This document shows positions 1-6,384 of a stretch of DNA of 11,236 nt, piece by piece. This DNA is from Pseudomonadota bacterium (GTDB taxonomy: Bacteria > Pseudomonadota > Gammaproteobacteria > Xanthomonadales > Xanthomonadaceae): NCBI GenBank assembly GCA_023457475.1, contig JAEWLO010000052.1:1-11236 (forward strand), read 5' to 3'. How positions within the stretch are numbered: position 1 is the stretch's first letter; each line of letters opens with the position of its first letter. The translations under genes and the position numbers were made by a program. The notes beneath the pieces are model-generated. The model had not been told where the DNA came from and did no database searches. It worked only from the letters and a program-made list of their open reading frames with translations.

Positions 1-274
1 GCACGGCGGCGATGATCGCCGCCACGCCGGTCGGCACGGCCATCCACAGGAAGGTCACGGTGGCCTGCAGCGAGACATCGGCCGGGGTCTGGGTGAAGCC
101 GTGTTCGGCCATGCCCCGGTAGAAGCCGACCAGGCGATGGGCCGAGGTCGCGGTGGCGACCGCCAGCACCCCGGCCACGAGCACGGCCATGCCCGCCAGG
201 TCGCGGCTGACGTAACTCTTGCCCTTCTTCGACTCCTTGAGGAGGCGATGCGGTGTCGGCTTCTCGGTCTTCAT
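1..274 (-). CDS. sctU: SctU (SpaS family) export-gate switch protein, 3'-truncated by window edge
   Basis: Only the first 91 residues are present; the frame is open to base 1. The N-terminus (MKTEKPTPHRLLKESKKGKS...) matches the start of Salmonella SpaS, where KTEKPT is followed by a basic K/R-rich stretch and the first membrane helix. Two hydrophobic segments are visible, at about residues 26-43 (AGMAVLVAGVLAVATATS) and 70-91. In this family SctU is an inner-membrane protein of about 350 residues with four helices and a cytoplasmic domain that cleaves itself at an NPTH motif, switching secretion from needle subunits to translocators and effectors. That domain lies outside the window and could not be checked. 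The ATG overlaps the sctT stop in an ATGA arrangement, with a modest purine-rich GGTGAG just upstream, so translation is probably coupled to sctT. Identity is secure; integrity of the gene is unknown. Confidence 0.95.
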   Translation of the reverse strand, partial: MKTEKPTPHRLLKESKKGKSYVSRDLAGMAVLVAGVLAVATATSAHRLVGFYRGMAEHGFTQTPADVSLQATVTFLWMAVPTGVAAIIAAV

Positions 275-1071
275 GGGCTCACCACCGGCAGCAGCATCTG
301 CAGGGCGTCGGCGTGATCACGGATCTGCGGCACCTGCCGCGCGATGGTCGGCATCAGGTAGAACAGCAGCGCGATGAAGGCGATGAGCGACTTCACCGCC
401 AGCGAGATGGAGAACGGATTCATCTGCTGGGCAAAGCGCGACAGCACGCCGAGCAGGATCTCGACCAGGAACAGCAGCAGCAGCACCGGCAACGCCATTC
501 GCACGGCACCGGCCAACAGCGTGGCCGCATAGGCGTGCAGCTTGTCGACATTCAGATCGAAGCCGCCGCCCAGGGGGACCAGGGCGTAGCTGGCCTGGAT
601 CACCTCCAGCAGGACCAGCATGCCGTCGGTGGCCAGGAACACCACCACGGCCATCAGCTGCAGCAGGTTGGCAAGTTCGGTGGCTTCGACGCCACTGGTC
701 GGGTCCAGCATGGCCCCGACGCCGGCACCCCGCTGGTTGTCGATGATCGCGCCCATGCCATGGAAGATGTGGAAGGGCAGCGCCACCACCATGCCGATGG
801 CGGTGCCGAGCAGCACTTCGCGCAGCAGCACGCCGCCCATGGACAGCATGTCCTGGGGCATGGCGACGGCGGTGCCCACCGTGCTCGGCCAGAGCCCGAT
901 GAGCATCATCACCGCCACCACGGTGCGGGCCATCTTGGCCGGCATGACGCCGGGCGACAGGTAGGGAATCCAGACCAGGCAGGCCCCGATCCGGGCGATG
1001 CCGAGGATCATCGGCACCATGTGGTCGCGGGTCAGCGCAACCAGCTCGGCATCGAGGGGAGACAGGTGCAT
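271..1071 (-). CDS. sctT: SctT (SpaR family) export-gate membrane protein
   Basis: This is an inner-membrane component of the T3SS export gate, which assembles with SctR and SctS into the helical pore that substrates enter. From the ATG at 1071 the protein has 266 residues, close to the 263 of SpaR. It shows several long hydrophobic segments, the family-typical N-terminal pattern IARIGA...IPYLSPGV (SpaR has ARVAP...LPFLNSGV) and a conserved central stretch LDPTSGVEATELANLLQL. The frame extends upstream to a TTG at 1086, which would overlap sctS by 11 bases. I chose the ATG because the distance from it to the conserved arginine motif (27 residues) is close to that in SpaR (22 residues). Neither start has a clear ribosome binding site. 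The ATG begins 4 nt after the sctS stop, and the 3' end overlaps the sctU start by four bases. Confidence 0.94.
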   Translation of the reverse strand: MHLSPLDAELVALTRDHMVPMILGIARIGACLVWIPYLSPGVMPAKMARTVVAVMMLIGLWPSTVGTAVAMPQDMLSMGGVLLREVLLGTAIGMVVALPFHIFHGMGAIIDNQRGAGVGAMLDPTSGVEATELANLLQLMAVVVFLATDGMLVLLEVIQASYALVPLGGGFDLNVDKLHAYAATLLAGAVRMALPVLLLLFLVEILLGVLSRFAQQMNPFSISLAVKSLIAFIALLFYLMPTIARQVPQIRDHADALQMLLPVVSP

Positions 1072-1075
1072 GGCA

Positions 1076-1333
1076 TCAACCGGCAAGCGCGGTCTGCAGC
1101 GCCAGCCGGCCGAAGTCGAGCATGCGGGCGCTCATCCACGACATCAGCACCAGCAGGCAGGCGATGACGGCCAGCAGCTTGCCCCCGTAAGGCAGGGTCT
1201 GCTCCTGCAGCTGGGTGACGGTCTGGAACAGGCCGATGATGAGGCCCACGATGGTGGCCACGGCGACGGGGGCGGCCGAGAGCAGCAGGATCAGCAGCAG
1301 GCTCTTGTTGCCCATGAACATGACGGCATCCAT
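1076..1333 (-). CDS. sctS: SctS (SpaQ family) small export-gate membrane protein
   Basis: The protein has 85 residues, against 86 for SpaQ, and is the most recognisable small T3SS gene in the window. It begins MDAVMFMGNKSLLLILLL, has two transmembrane hairpin helices (about residues 10-35 and 50-68), and carries the near-invariant loop GLFQTVTQLQEQTLP (about residues 34-48) with the following KLL. Four copies of SctS wrap the SctR5-SctT core of the export gate in characterised systems. The start has a strong AGGAG ribosome binding site (1343-1339), 5 nt before the ATG, lying on the sctR stop codon. The 8-nt gap between sctR and sctS is the largest intergenic space in the window. Confidence 0.96.
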   Translation of the reverse strand: MDAVMFMGNKSLLLILLLSAAPVAVATIVGLIIGLFQTVTQLQEQTLPYGGKLLAVIACLLVLMSWMSARMLDFGRLALQTALAG

Positions 1334-1338
1334 CGCGG

Positions 1339-1343
1339 CTCCT
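1339..1343 (-). promoter_or_regulatory. Ribosome binding site of sctS overlapping the sctR stop
   Basis: AGGAG on the minus strand, 5 nt before the sctS ATG at 1333. Its first bases are the AG of the TAG stop codon of sctR (1344-1342), so termination of sctR and initiation of sctS occupy the same site. Confidence 0.78.
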
Positions 1344-2007
1344 ACATGGGGACGTCGAGGTACTGGCGGACCAGGCCCTGCGAGAGCAGGCTCCAGCCAT
1401 CCATTGCCACGAACAGGATCAGCTTGATGGGCGCGGAGATCGTCACCGGGCTCATCATCATCATGCCCAGCGACAGCAGCACGCTGGAGACGACCAGGTC
1501 GATCACCACGAACGGCAGGTACAGGTAGAAGCCGATGCGGAACGCATCCTTGAGCTCGCTCAGCGCATACGTCGGCATCAGCGCGAACAGCGAGCGCTCA
1601 TGCGGCTCCAGCGCCGGCATCGGCACACCCGGCTCGGCGTGGCGGGCGCGCTCGAAGAACTCCAGCAGTTCCGGGTCGGAATACGTCGCCAGGTACACCT
1701 TGTAGCCGTCCAGGCTGCCATCGAGGAAGCCCACGACGGCCGCCACTGAGTCCAGCGGGACGTCCAGCGCCAGGTAGGCGTCGTAGACGCTCTGCACGAT
1801 CGGCTGCATCACATAGAACGCCAGCATCAGCGCCAGCGCGTTGAGCACCATGTTCGACGGCACCTGCTGCAGGCCCAGCCCATTGCGCAGCAGCACGAAC
1901 ACCACCGAGAACTTCAGGTAGCAGGTGCCGGCGGCGATCAGGAAGGGCAGCAGCGCCGCCACGGACATCACCGCGATCAGCGAGATGTCGTTGTTCACGA
2001 AGCTCAT
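1342..2007 (-). CDS. sctR: SctR (SpaP family) export-gate membrane protein
   Basis: The protein has 221 residues (SpaP 224) and belongs to the FliP/SctR family. Recognisable blocks are NDISLIAVMSVAALLPFLIAAGT near the N-terminus, the helix followed by NGLGLQQVPSNM, the acidic/charged periplasmic part ending with PTYALSELKDAFRIGFYLYL, and the C-terminal signature DLVVSSVLLSLGMMMMSPVT followed by PIKLILFVAMDGW. Five SctR copies form the core ring of the export gate with one SctT. About four hydrophobic helices are seen. The start codon overlaps the stop of sctQ as ATGA. No Shine-Dalgarno is evident just upstream, which suggests translation coupled to sctQ. No missing or unusual key residue was noticed. 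Confidence 0.97.
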   Translation of the reverse strand: MSFVNNDISLIAVMSVAALLPFLIAAGTCYLKFSVVFVLLRNGLGLQQVPSNMVLNALALMLAFYVMQPIVQSVYDAYLALDVPLDSVAAVVGFLDGSLDGYKVYLATYSDPELLEFFERARHAEPGVPMPALEPHERSLFALMPTYALSELKDAFRIGFYLYLPFVVIDLVVSSVLLSLGMMMMSPVTISAPIKLILFVAMDGWSLLSQGLVRQYLDVPM

Positions 2008-2330
2008 GGCAGCACGGGAGCCTGATGCAGCTGCACGCCCAGTTGGTCACCCACCTGCACCAGCTCGCCACGGGCGACGGTCTGGCCGTTCACCCGCAGC
2101 TGCAGCTGGGTCCAGGCGTTGGGCGGCAGGGCGAACACGGTGCCGGGCTGCAGCGCGGCCAGCTCGCCGACGCTGTGCTGCTGCTGGCACAGCACGACCT
2201 CGACGGTGACCGGCAGGCGGGCCACGTCGAGGCCTGCCGGCGCGGCGGGCAGCGGCGGAACAGCGCCCGGTGGCGGGACCTGGGCGGCGATGTCGCCGTC
2301 CTCGTCCAGGAAATCGAAGGGGGTATTCAC
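2004..2330 (-). CDS. Probable internally initiated C-terminal SctQ product (SctQ-C)
   Basis: Within sctQ, codon 211 is a GTG (2330-2328) preceded by GGAG (2343-2340) with a 9-nt spacer, a workable Shine-Dalgarno arrangement. Translation from it in the same frame would give 108 residues beginning VNTPFDFLDEDGD and containing the complete second SpoA domain. In Salmonella SpaO and Yersinia YscQ, an internal start yields a C-terminal product of about 100 residues. In SpaO this start is a GTG near codon 203. The product forms a homodimer that binds full-length SctQ and stabilises the sorting platform. The position, start codon type and resulting length here correspond closely to that precedent. 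A second GTG nearer the SpoA domain (in LDVARLP) has a weaker AGG upstream and is a less likely alternative. That this protein is made is an inference from the sequence and the family. Confidence 0.6.
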   Translation of the reverse strand: MNTPFDFLDEDGDIAAQVPPPGAVPPLPAAPAGLDVARLPVTVEVVLCQQQHSVGELAALQPGTVFALPPNAWTQLQLRVNGQTVARGELVQVGDQLGVQLHQAPVLP

Positions 2331-2960
2331 GGAAATGGTCTCCAGAGTGAAGTCGAAGGTGTAGAGGCGATGCGTGGCGGTGCGGGCGACCGGCTGGAAC
2401 TGGGTGAGCAGCACCACCGAACCGGGCGTGAGGCTGCGCAGACGCTGCAGCGACAAGGTCACGCGGGCCACTTCAAGGTCCACGGCCAGCGCCAGCGTGG
2501 TCACGCCGCCGGGGGCCTGGACGGCGGGCGTCACGCGCATCTGCTTGATCCAGGCGCTGCCCTGGGCGGTGTCGAAGCAGGGCTGCGCACCCCGTGCGAT
2601 ACCCGCCACGCCGGCGGGGACGACATCACGCAGCTGGACCTCCACCGGGGCCAGGGCCGGATGGTGGAACTGCAGCAGCGGCCCCTCCGGCAGCCAGCGG
2701 GCAAGCGTTTCGCGGTCAACCAGCTCGGACCAGGCCAGGCCGGACAGCGCCGGCAGCATGCGCGGGCACCACTCGTCGGCGGGAACCGCTACCTGCAGCG
2801 TGCCGAAGTGCCCGCTGATGTCGAAGCGCAGCATGGCACCGGCGGAAGGCGCTTCCCGCCACTGCGGCGACACGCCCAGCCGCGCGCACGCGGCGGCGAT
2901 CTCCGCCTGAGCGATGTCGGCGGCGGTCAACGTGGCGAAGGGCCAGGTGCGTGCGCTCAT
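2004..2960 (-). CDS. sctQ: SctQ (SpaO family) sorting-platform protein
   Basis: The protein has 318 residues (SpaO 303) and belongs to the SpaO/YscQ/HrcQ and FliM/FliN C-ring family. It is cytoplasmic: with SctK and SctL it forms the pods of the sorting platform that load chaperone-substrate complexes for export. The N-terminal two thirds is divergent. Two SpoA-like domains are inferred, at roughly residues 145-210 and 235-315. The last is clearest: LPVTVEVVLCQQQHSVGEL, then LQPGTVFALP, then VNGQTVARGELVQVGDQLGVQL, matching the SpaO C-terminus (LPTKVEFVLYRK...GNGELVQMNDTLGVEI). A Pro/Ala linker (about residues 227-240) precedes it. Both ends overlap neighbours by ATGA (sctP before, sctR after). 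An internal GTG at codon 211 with a ribosome binding site is listed separately. Confidence 0.95.
   Translation of the reverse strand: MSARTWPFATLTAADIAQAEIAAACARLGVSPQWREAPSAGAMLRFDISGHFGTLQVAVPADEWCPRMLPALSGLAWSELVDRETLARWLPEGPLLQFHHPALAPVEVQLRDVVPAGVAGIARGAQPCFDTAQGSAWIKQMRVTPAVQAPGGVTTLALAVDLEVARVTLSLQRLRSLTPGSVVLLTQFQPVARTATHRLYTFDFTLETISVNTPFDFLDEDGDIAAQVPPPGAVPPLPAAPAGLDVARLPVTVEVVLCQQQHSVGELAALQPGTVFALPPNAWTQLQLRVNGQTVARGELVQVGDQLGVQLHQAPVLP
2340..2343 (-). promoter_or_regulatory. Candidate internal ribosome binding site within sctQ
   Basis: GGAG on the minus strand, 9 nt before the in-frame GTG at 2330. The flanking bases (CTCTGGAGACC) make it a reasonable Shine-Dalgarno. Its placement just before the second SpoA domain matches the internal start known for spaO and yscQ. 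Confidence 0.55.
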
Positions 2961-4267
2961 GAGTGCTCACGCCCGCGCTTGCGCTGTCGGCGCTCGTCGG
3001 CGTCGGTTGCGCTGTCGACTTCCGCCGCGGAGCTCTCGGCCAGCTGCATGTGCAGGCCTTCGGGCAGCGCGGAAGCGCTCAGCGCCTTCCAGACTGCGGG
3101 GGATGACGTATGCACGGTGAAGTGCTGCTGACCCGGCAGATGTGGACCCGTCGGCTGGCGGATCACCGCCGCATTGCCCGGCCCCCACGTCAGGAAGTTG
3201 TAACTGATCTCAGGCGCGGCGCTGCGCCGCGCGAGCAACTCGTTGGTCTGTTGCACCTGTTTGATGTGTTCGACATGTCGCTGCTTCTGGGTCATTTCGT
3301 GGCTGCGTGCCTGCCCGGCTTCCTGCCCGCTGCGCTGTTCGGCCTGCTGGCCCGCCACCTCGCGTGCGGACGACGGCAAGGCCGCTGCGGCCTCGCCCTG
3401 CCCGCCCTGCCCGACCGGCGTGTTGCCGGCCTCCTGCCGCGCGACCGGTTCGACGGCCACGGGGGCATCGGCTACGCGATCGGTCGGTGCGGCGGACGCG
3501 CCACCCGCGACCACCGTCGCCTTCGACGCAGCGGCCTCACGCTGCCAGGCTCCGCCGCGCTGGGCGGTGCCAGAGCCGCGAGCAGGTGACGGCAGTACGA
3601 CCGTTTCGCCGGTAGGCACCGCCGCCGCGGCCTGCGGCGAAGGCAACGCTGCGGCCTCGCCCATCACCGGTGCAGCCGCAGCAGGCACAGCGGCGGGCGT
3701 GAGGTGCGGTGCGCCCGGAAGCACGGCCGAACCGACATGCTGTGCTGCCGGAGACATTGCGGCAGGCATCAGCGCGACCGGCGCGACACGCGGTGCCGCC
3801 AGCGTCGATGCGGCAAGGGCCGTCGCGACAGGCGATGCCGCAGGCGTCGACGCCACAGATGGCTGCAGCGGCGCGGCAGCGGGAGCGTGCGTGGGCATGC
3901 CCGTCGGCGGGAACGAAGGCGGTATCGGCTGTGAACTGGCCAGCACCTGCAGCGCGGGCGCGGTGGCCGCACGCGCTGTGACCAGTATGGCGATGGCGCG
4001 CGGACACTCCGCCTTCATCACCACCTCCAGGTCATCATCGTCCGCGTCGCCACGGAGGGGACGCTCGACGAAGCTGATGTCCTCCAGTAAGAGATACGCG
4101 GCATCGTCATCCTGCGACGATGCGGCGGCCAGGCCCTGCAGCCCCTTGGGTGGGGCGGACGCGTCCCGGCCGGGATGACGCTCCTCGACGCGCTGGCTCA
4201 GCGGCAGCACGGCTCCCACGGCGGTGGACGCGCTGATGGCGGGCGCGTTTTCAATGTTCAACGACAT
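2957..4267 (-). CDS. sctP: SctP (InvJ/SpaN family) needle-length regulator with Ala/Pro-rich centre
   Basis: Identity rests on position between sctO and sctQ and on the C-terminal domain. That domain reads PEISYNFLTWGPGNAAVIRQ (about residues 352-371), where InvJ has LTYRFQRWGNDYSVNIQ, followed by a short core and a charged tail rich in R/K/E. In SPI-1 systems the secreted InvJ controls needle length and helps trigger the SctU substrate switch. This protein has 436 residues, against 336 for InvJ. The excess corresponds mainly to a low-complexity Ala/Pro/Val stretch at about residues 98-225. An acidic cluster (DADDDD, about 74-79) and a Gln/Glu-rich segment (about 285-345, probably helical) flank it. 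No signal peptide is seen, as expected for a T3SS-exported protein. The start is fixed by a strong AGGAG (4277-4273) 5 nt before the ATG; it overlaps the sctO end by 10 bases. The N-terminal half is too divergent to assign. Confidence 0.85.
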   Translation of the reverse strand: MSLNIENAPAISASTAVGAVLPLSQRVEERHPGRDASAPPKGLQGLAAASSQDDDAAYLLLEDISFVERPLRGDADDDDLEVVMKAECPRAIAILVTARAATAPALQVLASSQPIPPSFPPTGMPTHAPAAAPLQPSVASTPAASPVATALAASTLAAPRVAPVALMPAAMSPAAQHVGSAVLPGAPHLTPAAVPAAAAPVMGEAAALPSPQAAAAVPTGETVVLPSPARGSGTAQRGGAWQREAAASKATVVAGGASAAPTDRVADAPVAVEPVARQEAGNTPVGQGGQGEAAAALPSSAREVAGQQAEQRSGQEAGQARSHEMTQKQRHVEHIKQVQQTNELLARRSAAPEISYNFLTWGPGNAAVIRQPTGPHLPGQQHFTVHTSSPAVWKALSASALPEGLHMQLAESSAAEVDSATDADERRQRKRGREHS

Positions 4268-4704
4268 GCGTACTCCTCTTCAATCTGTCGCTCCTGGCGG
4301 CGTTGCAGCGCCTGCCGGTGGCGGTGTTCGAGTCGCGCACCGGCGGCTTCAAGCCGGCGGGCGCGTGATTGCTGGTGCGCGGCATCCCGCCGCAGGTGCT
4401 GCTCGCGCTCACGGGCCTGTTCGGCCTGCAGCTGCAGGTCGCGCGCGCGCAGGTCGCACTCCAGAACATGCGCACGGGCGATGGCGACCGCGCGCAGGCG
4501 GTCGAACAGGCGCTGGCGGTCCAGGCCCAGTTCTTCGCCCACCTGCGCCTCCAGCAGCCGCGTATCGGCATCGGTGCGCAGACCGGCGGCCTGCTGCTCG
4601 TGGTCGAGCGCCCGGGCCGATTCGGCGGCGGCATCGCGGCGCAGGCGCTGCGCGCGGTGGTCCACCCAATGCGCGATGCGGCGCGGGTCAGCGGACGACG
4701 GCAT
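4258..4704 (-). CDS. sctO: SctO (InvI/SpaM family) ATPase stalk protein
   Basis: From the ATG at 4704 the protein has 148 residues; InvI has 147. It is very rich in Arg, Glu, Gln, Ala and Leu with heptad-like spacing throughout, as expected for the two-helix antiparallel coiled coil of SctO/FliJ proteins. SctO sits in the centre of the SctN hexamer and links it to SctV. The charged C-terminus (QRRQERQIEEEY) resembles the end of InvI (FYIQREIQQEEAE). Sequence identity in this family is low, so the call depends mainly on length, composition and its place directly after sctN. The frame is open further upstream to 4767, but the ATG at 4704 has a strong GGAGG (4715-4711) 6 nt before it and gives the family length. 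It overlaps sctN by 17 bases and sctP by 10. Confidence 0.88.
   Translation of the reverse strand: MPSSADPRRIAHWVDHRAQRLRRDAAAESARALDHEQQAAGLRTDADTRLLEAQVGEELGLDRQRLFDRLRAVAIARAHVLECDLRARDLQLQAEQAREREQHLRRDAAHQQSRARRLEAAGARLEHRHRQALQRRQERQIEEEYACR
4273..4277 (-). promoter_or_regulatory. Ribosome binding site deciding the sctP start
   Basis: AGGAG on the minus strand, 5 nt before the ATG at 4267. It lies inside the end of sctO, so the downstream gene is read from its own site despite the 10-base overlap. It is one of the strongest sites in the operon. Confidence 0.8.
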
Positions 4705-5992
4705 GCAGTCCCTCCACGGCAGCGGCGGCATCGACCGGCGCATGCAGCGGCTGACGCAGGAAGGCATTCAGACGCGGCTCGCGGGCCACGGCGTCGTCCT
4801 GCTCCGGCTGCGCACCGGGCCGGTATTCGCCGATGTCGCGCAGCAGCTGCAGGTCTTCCAGCCGGCCCAGCAGCGCGCGCAGACGATTGGCGGACGCGGC
4901 CTGCGCTTCGCTGGCCAGCTGCTGGTACAGCCGGCTGGCGCTGCGCAGCACGTCGATGGCCGGAAAGTGCCCGCGCTGGGCAAGGCGGCCACTGAGATGG
5001 ATGTGCCCGTCGAGCAGCGATTTCACTTCTTCACCGACCGGGTCGGGGTCGGTGTCGTCTTCCAGCAGCACGGTGTAGAACGCGGTGATGCTGCCCAGCG
5101 CCGTATTGCCCGGGCGCTCGACCAGATGCGGCAGGGCCTCGAACACCGATGCCGGGAAGCCGCGCCGCGCCGGCGGTTCGCCGGCCGACAGCGCCACATC
5201 GCGCAGGGCGCGGGCATAGCGCGTGGCCGAGTCCATCACCAGCAGCACGCGGCTGCCCTGTTCGCGGAAGTACTCGGCCACGCGGGTGGCCACCATGGCG
5301 GCGTTGACACGGGTGGCCGGGGAGGTATCCGAGGTGGCCTGCACGACGATGGTGCGGGCCGCGTGCGGGCTGGCGGCGATGGCGTCGACAAATGCCGCGA
5401 CCTCGCGGCCGCGTTCGCCCACCAGGGCCACCACGCGCACATCGCAGTCGGCGTTGGTGAGCAGCATTTCCACCAGGGTGGTCTTCCCGCAGCCGGCCGC
5501 GGCGAAGATGCCCATGCGCTGCCCCTCCCCTACCGTGAGCAGTGCATCGATGGCGCGCACCCCGGTGGCGAACGGGGTGTCGATGGCGCGGCGCTGGCGG
5601 TAATCCAGCGCGGCGGCCTGGACCGGTGCAGCGCGCCCGCCGGCCGCCGGCGGGCGTTCCCCGCGCTCGTGAAGGCGCTCCACCACGCTGCCGAAGCCAT
5701 CCATCACGCAGCCGAGCAGATGCGCACCCAGCTGCACCTGCAACGGTTCACCGGTGGGCACCACCAGCACATCGGCGGCCAGCCGCGACGGCGCACCCAG
5801 CAGGGCCACGGTGGCCACACCGTCGTCCACGCGCGTGACCACGCCGTGCGTCAGCAGGGTCGCATCCGCCGCGGAACGTCGCACATGGCAGTGCTCGCCC
5901 ACGGCGACGTGCGCCAATGGCACGCGCAGTTCACCGGCACGGACCGCCAGCGGGGCCGCGCAGGGACGCCAGCAGGGCACGGCCTGGCTCAC
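4688..5992 (-). CDS. sctN: SctN (InvC family) T3SS ATPase, GTG start
   Basis: This cytoplasmic hexameric ATPase strips chaperones from effectors and unfolds them for export. With the GTG at 5992 the protein has 434 residues (InvC 431). Visible motifs are TGVRAIDALLTVGEGQRMGIF, Walker A AAAGCGKT (about 164-171), GERGRE (about 192-197), Walker B VLLVMD (about 249-254), TRYARALRDVALSAGEPPAR and GRLAQRGHFPAIDVLRSASR. GEYRPG near the end matches InvC. All expected catalytic elements appear intact. The frame is open upstream to an ATG at 6073, but that would overlap the chaperone gene by 85 bases. The GTG forms a 4-base GTGA overlap with the chaperone stop, like other junctions in this operon, and aligns with the InvC N-terminus to within one residue (GEHC versus GELC). 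There is no strong Shine-Dalgarno, so coupling to the chaperone gene is likely. Confidence 0.96.
   Translation of the reverse strand: MSQAVPCWRPCAAPLAVRAGELRVPLAHVAVGEHCHVRRSAADATLLTHGVVTRVDDGVATVALLGAPSRLAADVLVVPTGEPLQVQLGAHLLGCVMDGFGSVVERLHERGERPPAAGGRAAPVQAAALDYRQRRAIDTPFATGVRAIDALLTVGEGQRMGIFAAAGCGKTTLVEMLLTNADCDVRVVALVGERGREVAAFVDAIAASPHAARTIVVQATSDTSPATRVNAAMVATRVAEYFREQGSRVLLVMDSATRYARALRDVALSAGEPPARRGFPASVFEALPHLVERPGNTALGSITAFYTVLLEDDTDPDPVGEEVKSLLDGHIHLSGRLAQRGHFPAIDVLRSASRLYQQLASEAQAASANRLRALLGRLEDLQLLRDIGEYRPGAQPEQDDAVAREPRLNAFLRQPLHAPVDAAAAVEGLHAVVR
4711..4715 (-). promoter_or_regulatory. Ribosome binding site deciding the sctO start
   Basis: GGAGG on the minus strand, 6 nt before the ATG at 4704 and within the 3' end of sctN. 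It supports the 148-residue SctO over the longer frame beginning at 4767. Confidence 0.8.
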
Positions 5993-6384
5993 CGCAGCAG
6001 GGCCTGCATTTCCAGCACGCGCCCGTGGAAGGTCTCGATGGCTTCGGCCATCAACGCAGACTGGTGCTGGCATTCGGGCTGCAGCAGGCCGCCGATGAGG
6101 CAGGCGTCGTCGATCTGGCGCAGGGCCAGACAGCCATTGGCGAAGCTCGGAGCCGGCGCGCTCAGTGCGGCCAGCAGCTCTTCGGCCCGGCTGCTGAAGC
6201 GCAGTTCCTGCGACGTATCCAGGCGTCCCCAGAGGAACACGGCGTCCCCCACCGGGTCGAGCAGCAGCTCGCCGACATCGGCAAAGCCCATGACGACCGA
6301 GGAATGGGTATCGAACTGGAACCGCGATGGATCGCAGCCGAGTTCCTGCAGCGCGGCATTCAGGGTTTCAAGCAGATGGCTCAT
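5989..6384 (-). CDS. invB: Class IB T3SS effector chaperone (InvB/SpaK family)
   Basis: The protein has 131 residues (InvB 135): small, acidic and rich in Leu, lying between the SctV and SctN genes exactly where invB and spa15 lie. The N-terminus LLETLNAALQELGCDPSRF, then DTHSSVVMGF, parallels InvB (VRSALEVSGCDPS...DSHSTIVLDL), and WGRLD parallels WAQLG. Class IB chaperones are cytoplasmic dimers that bind the N-terminal chaperone-binding domains of several different effectors and deliver them to SctN. For InvB these are SipA, SopA and SopE-type proteins. No effector gene lies in the window, so the client range here is unknown. ATG overlaps the sctV stop (ATGA), with a modest GAGAAG just upstream; the stop overlaps the GTG start of sctN. 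Confidence 0.85.
   Translation of the reverse strand: MSHLLETLNAALQELGCDPSRFQFDTHSSVVMGFADVGELLLDPVGDAVFLWGRLDTSQELRFSSRAEELLAALSAPAPSFANGCLALRQIDDACLIGGLLQPECQHQSALMAEAIETFHGRVLEMQALLR

Noticed and set aside
1072..1086. TTG at 1086 as the sctT start
   Set aside because: It would add five residues and an 11-base overlap with sctS without a ribosome binding site. The ATG at 1071 gives a length nearer that of SpaR. It cannot be fully excluded.
253..1167. A 304-residue plus-strand frame opposite sctT
   Set aside because: It is a His/Gln/Gly-rich shadow of the sctT codons; sctT is unmistakable on the other strand.
2025..3131. A 368-residue plus-strand frame opposite sctQ
   Set aside because: It is antisense to sctQ with shadow-like composition and no convincing ribosome binding site or domain.
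4705..4767. Upstream extension of sctO to an ATG at 4767
   Set aside because: The ATG at 4704 has a strong GGAGG and gives the family length; the extra 21 residues have no counterpart in InvI and lie inside sctN.
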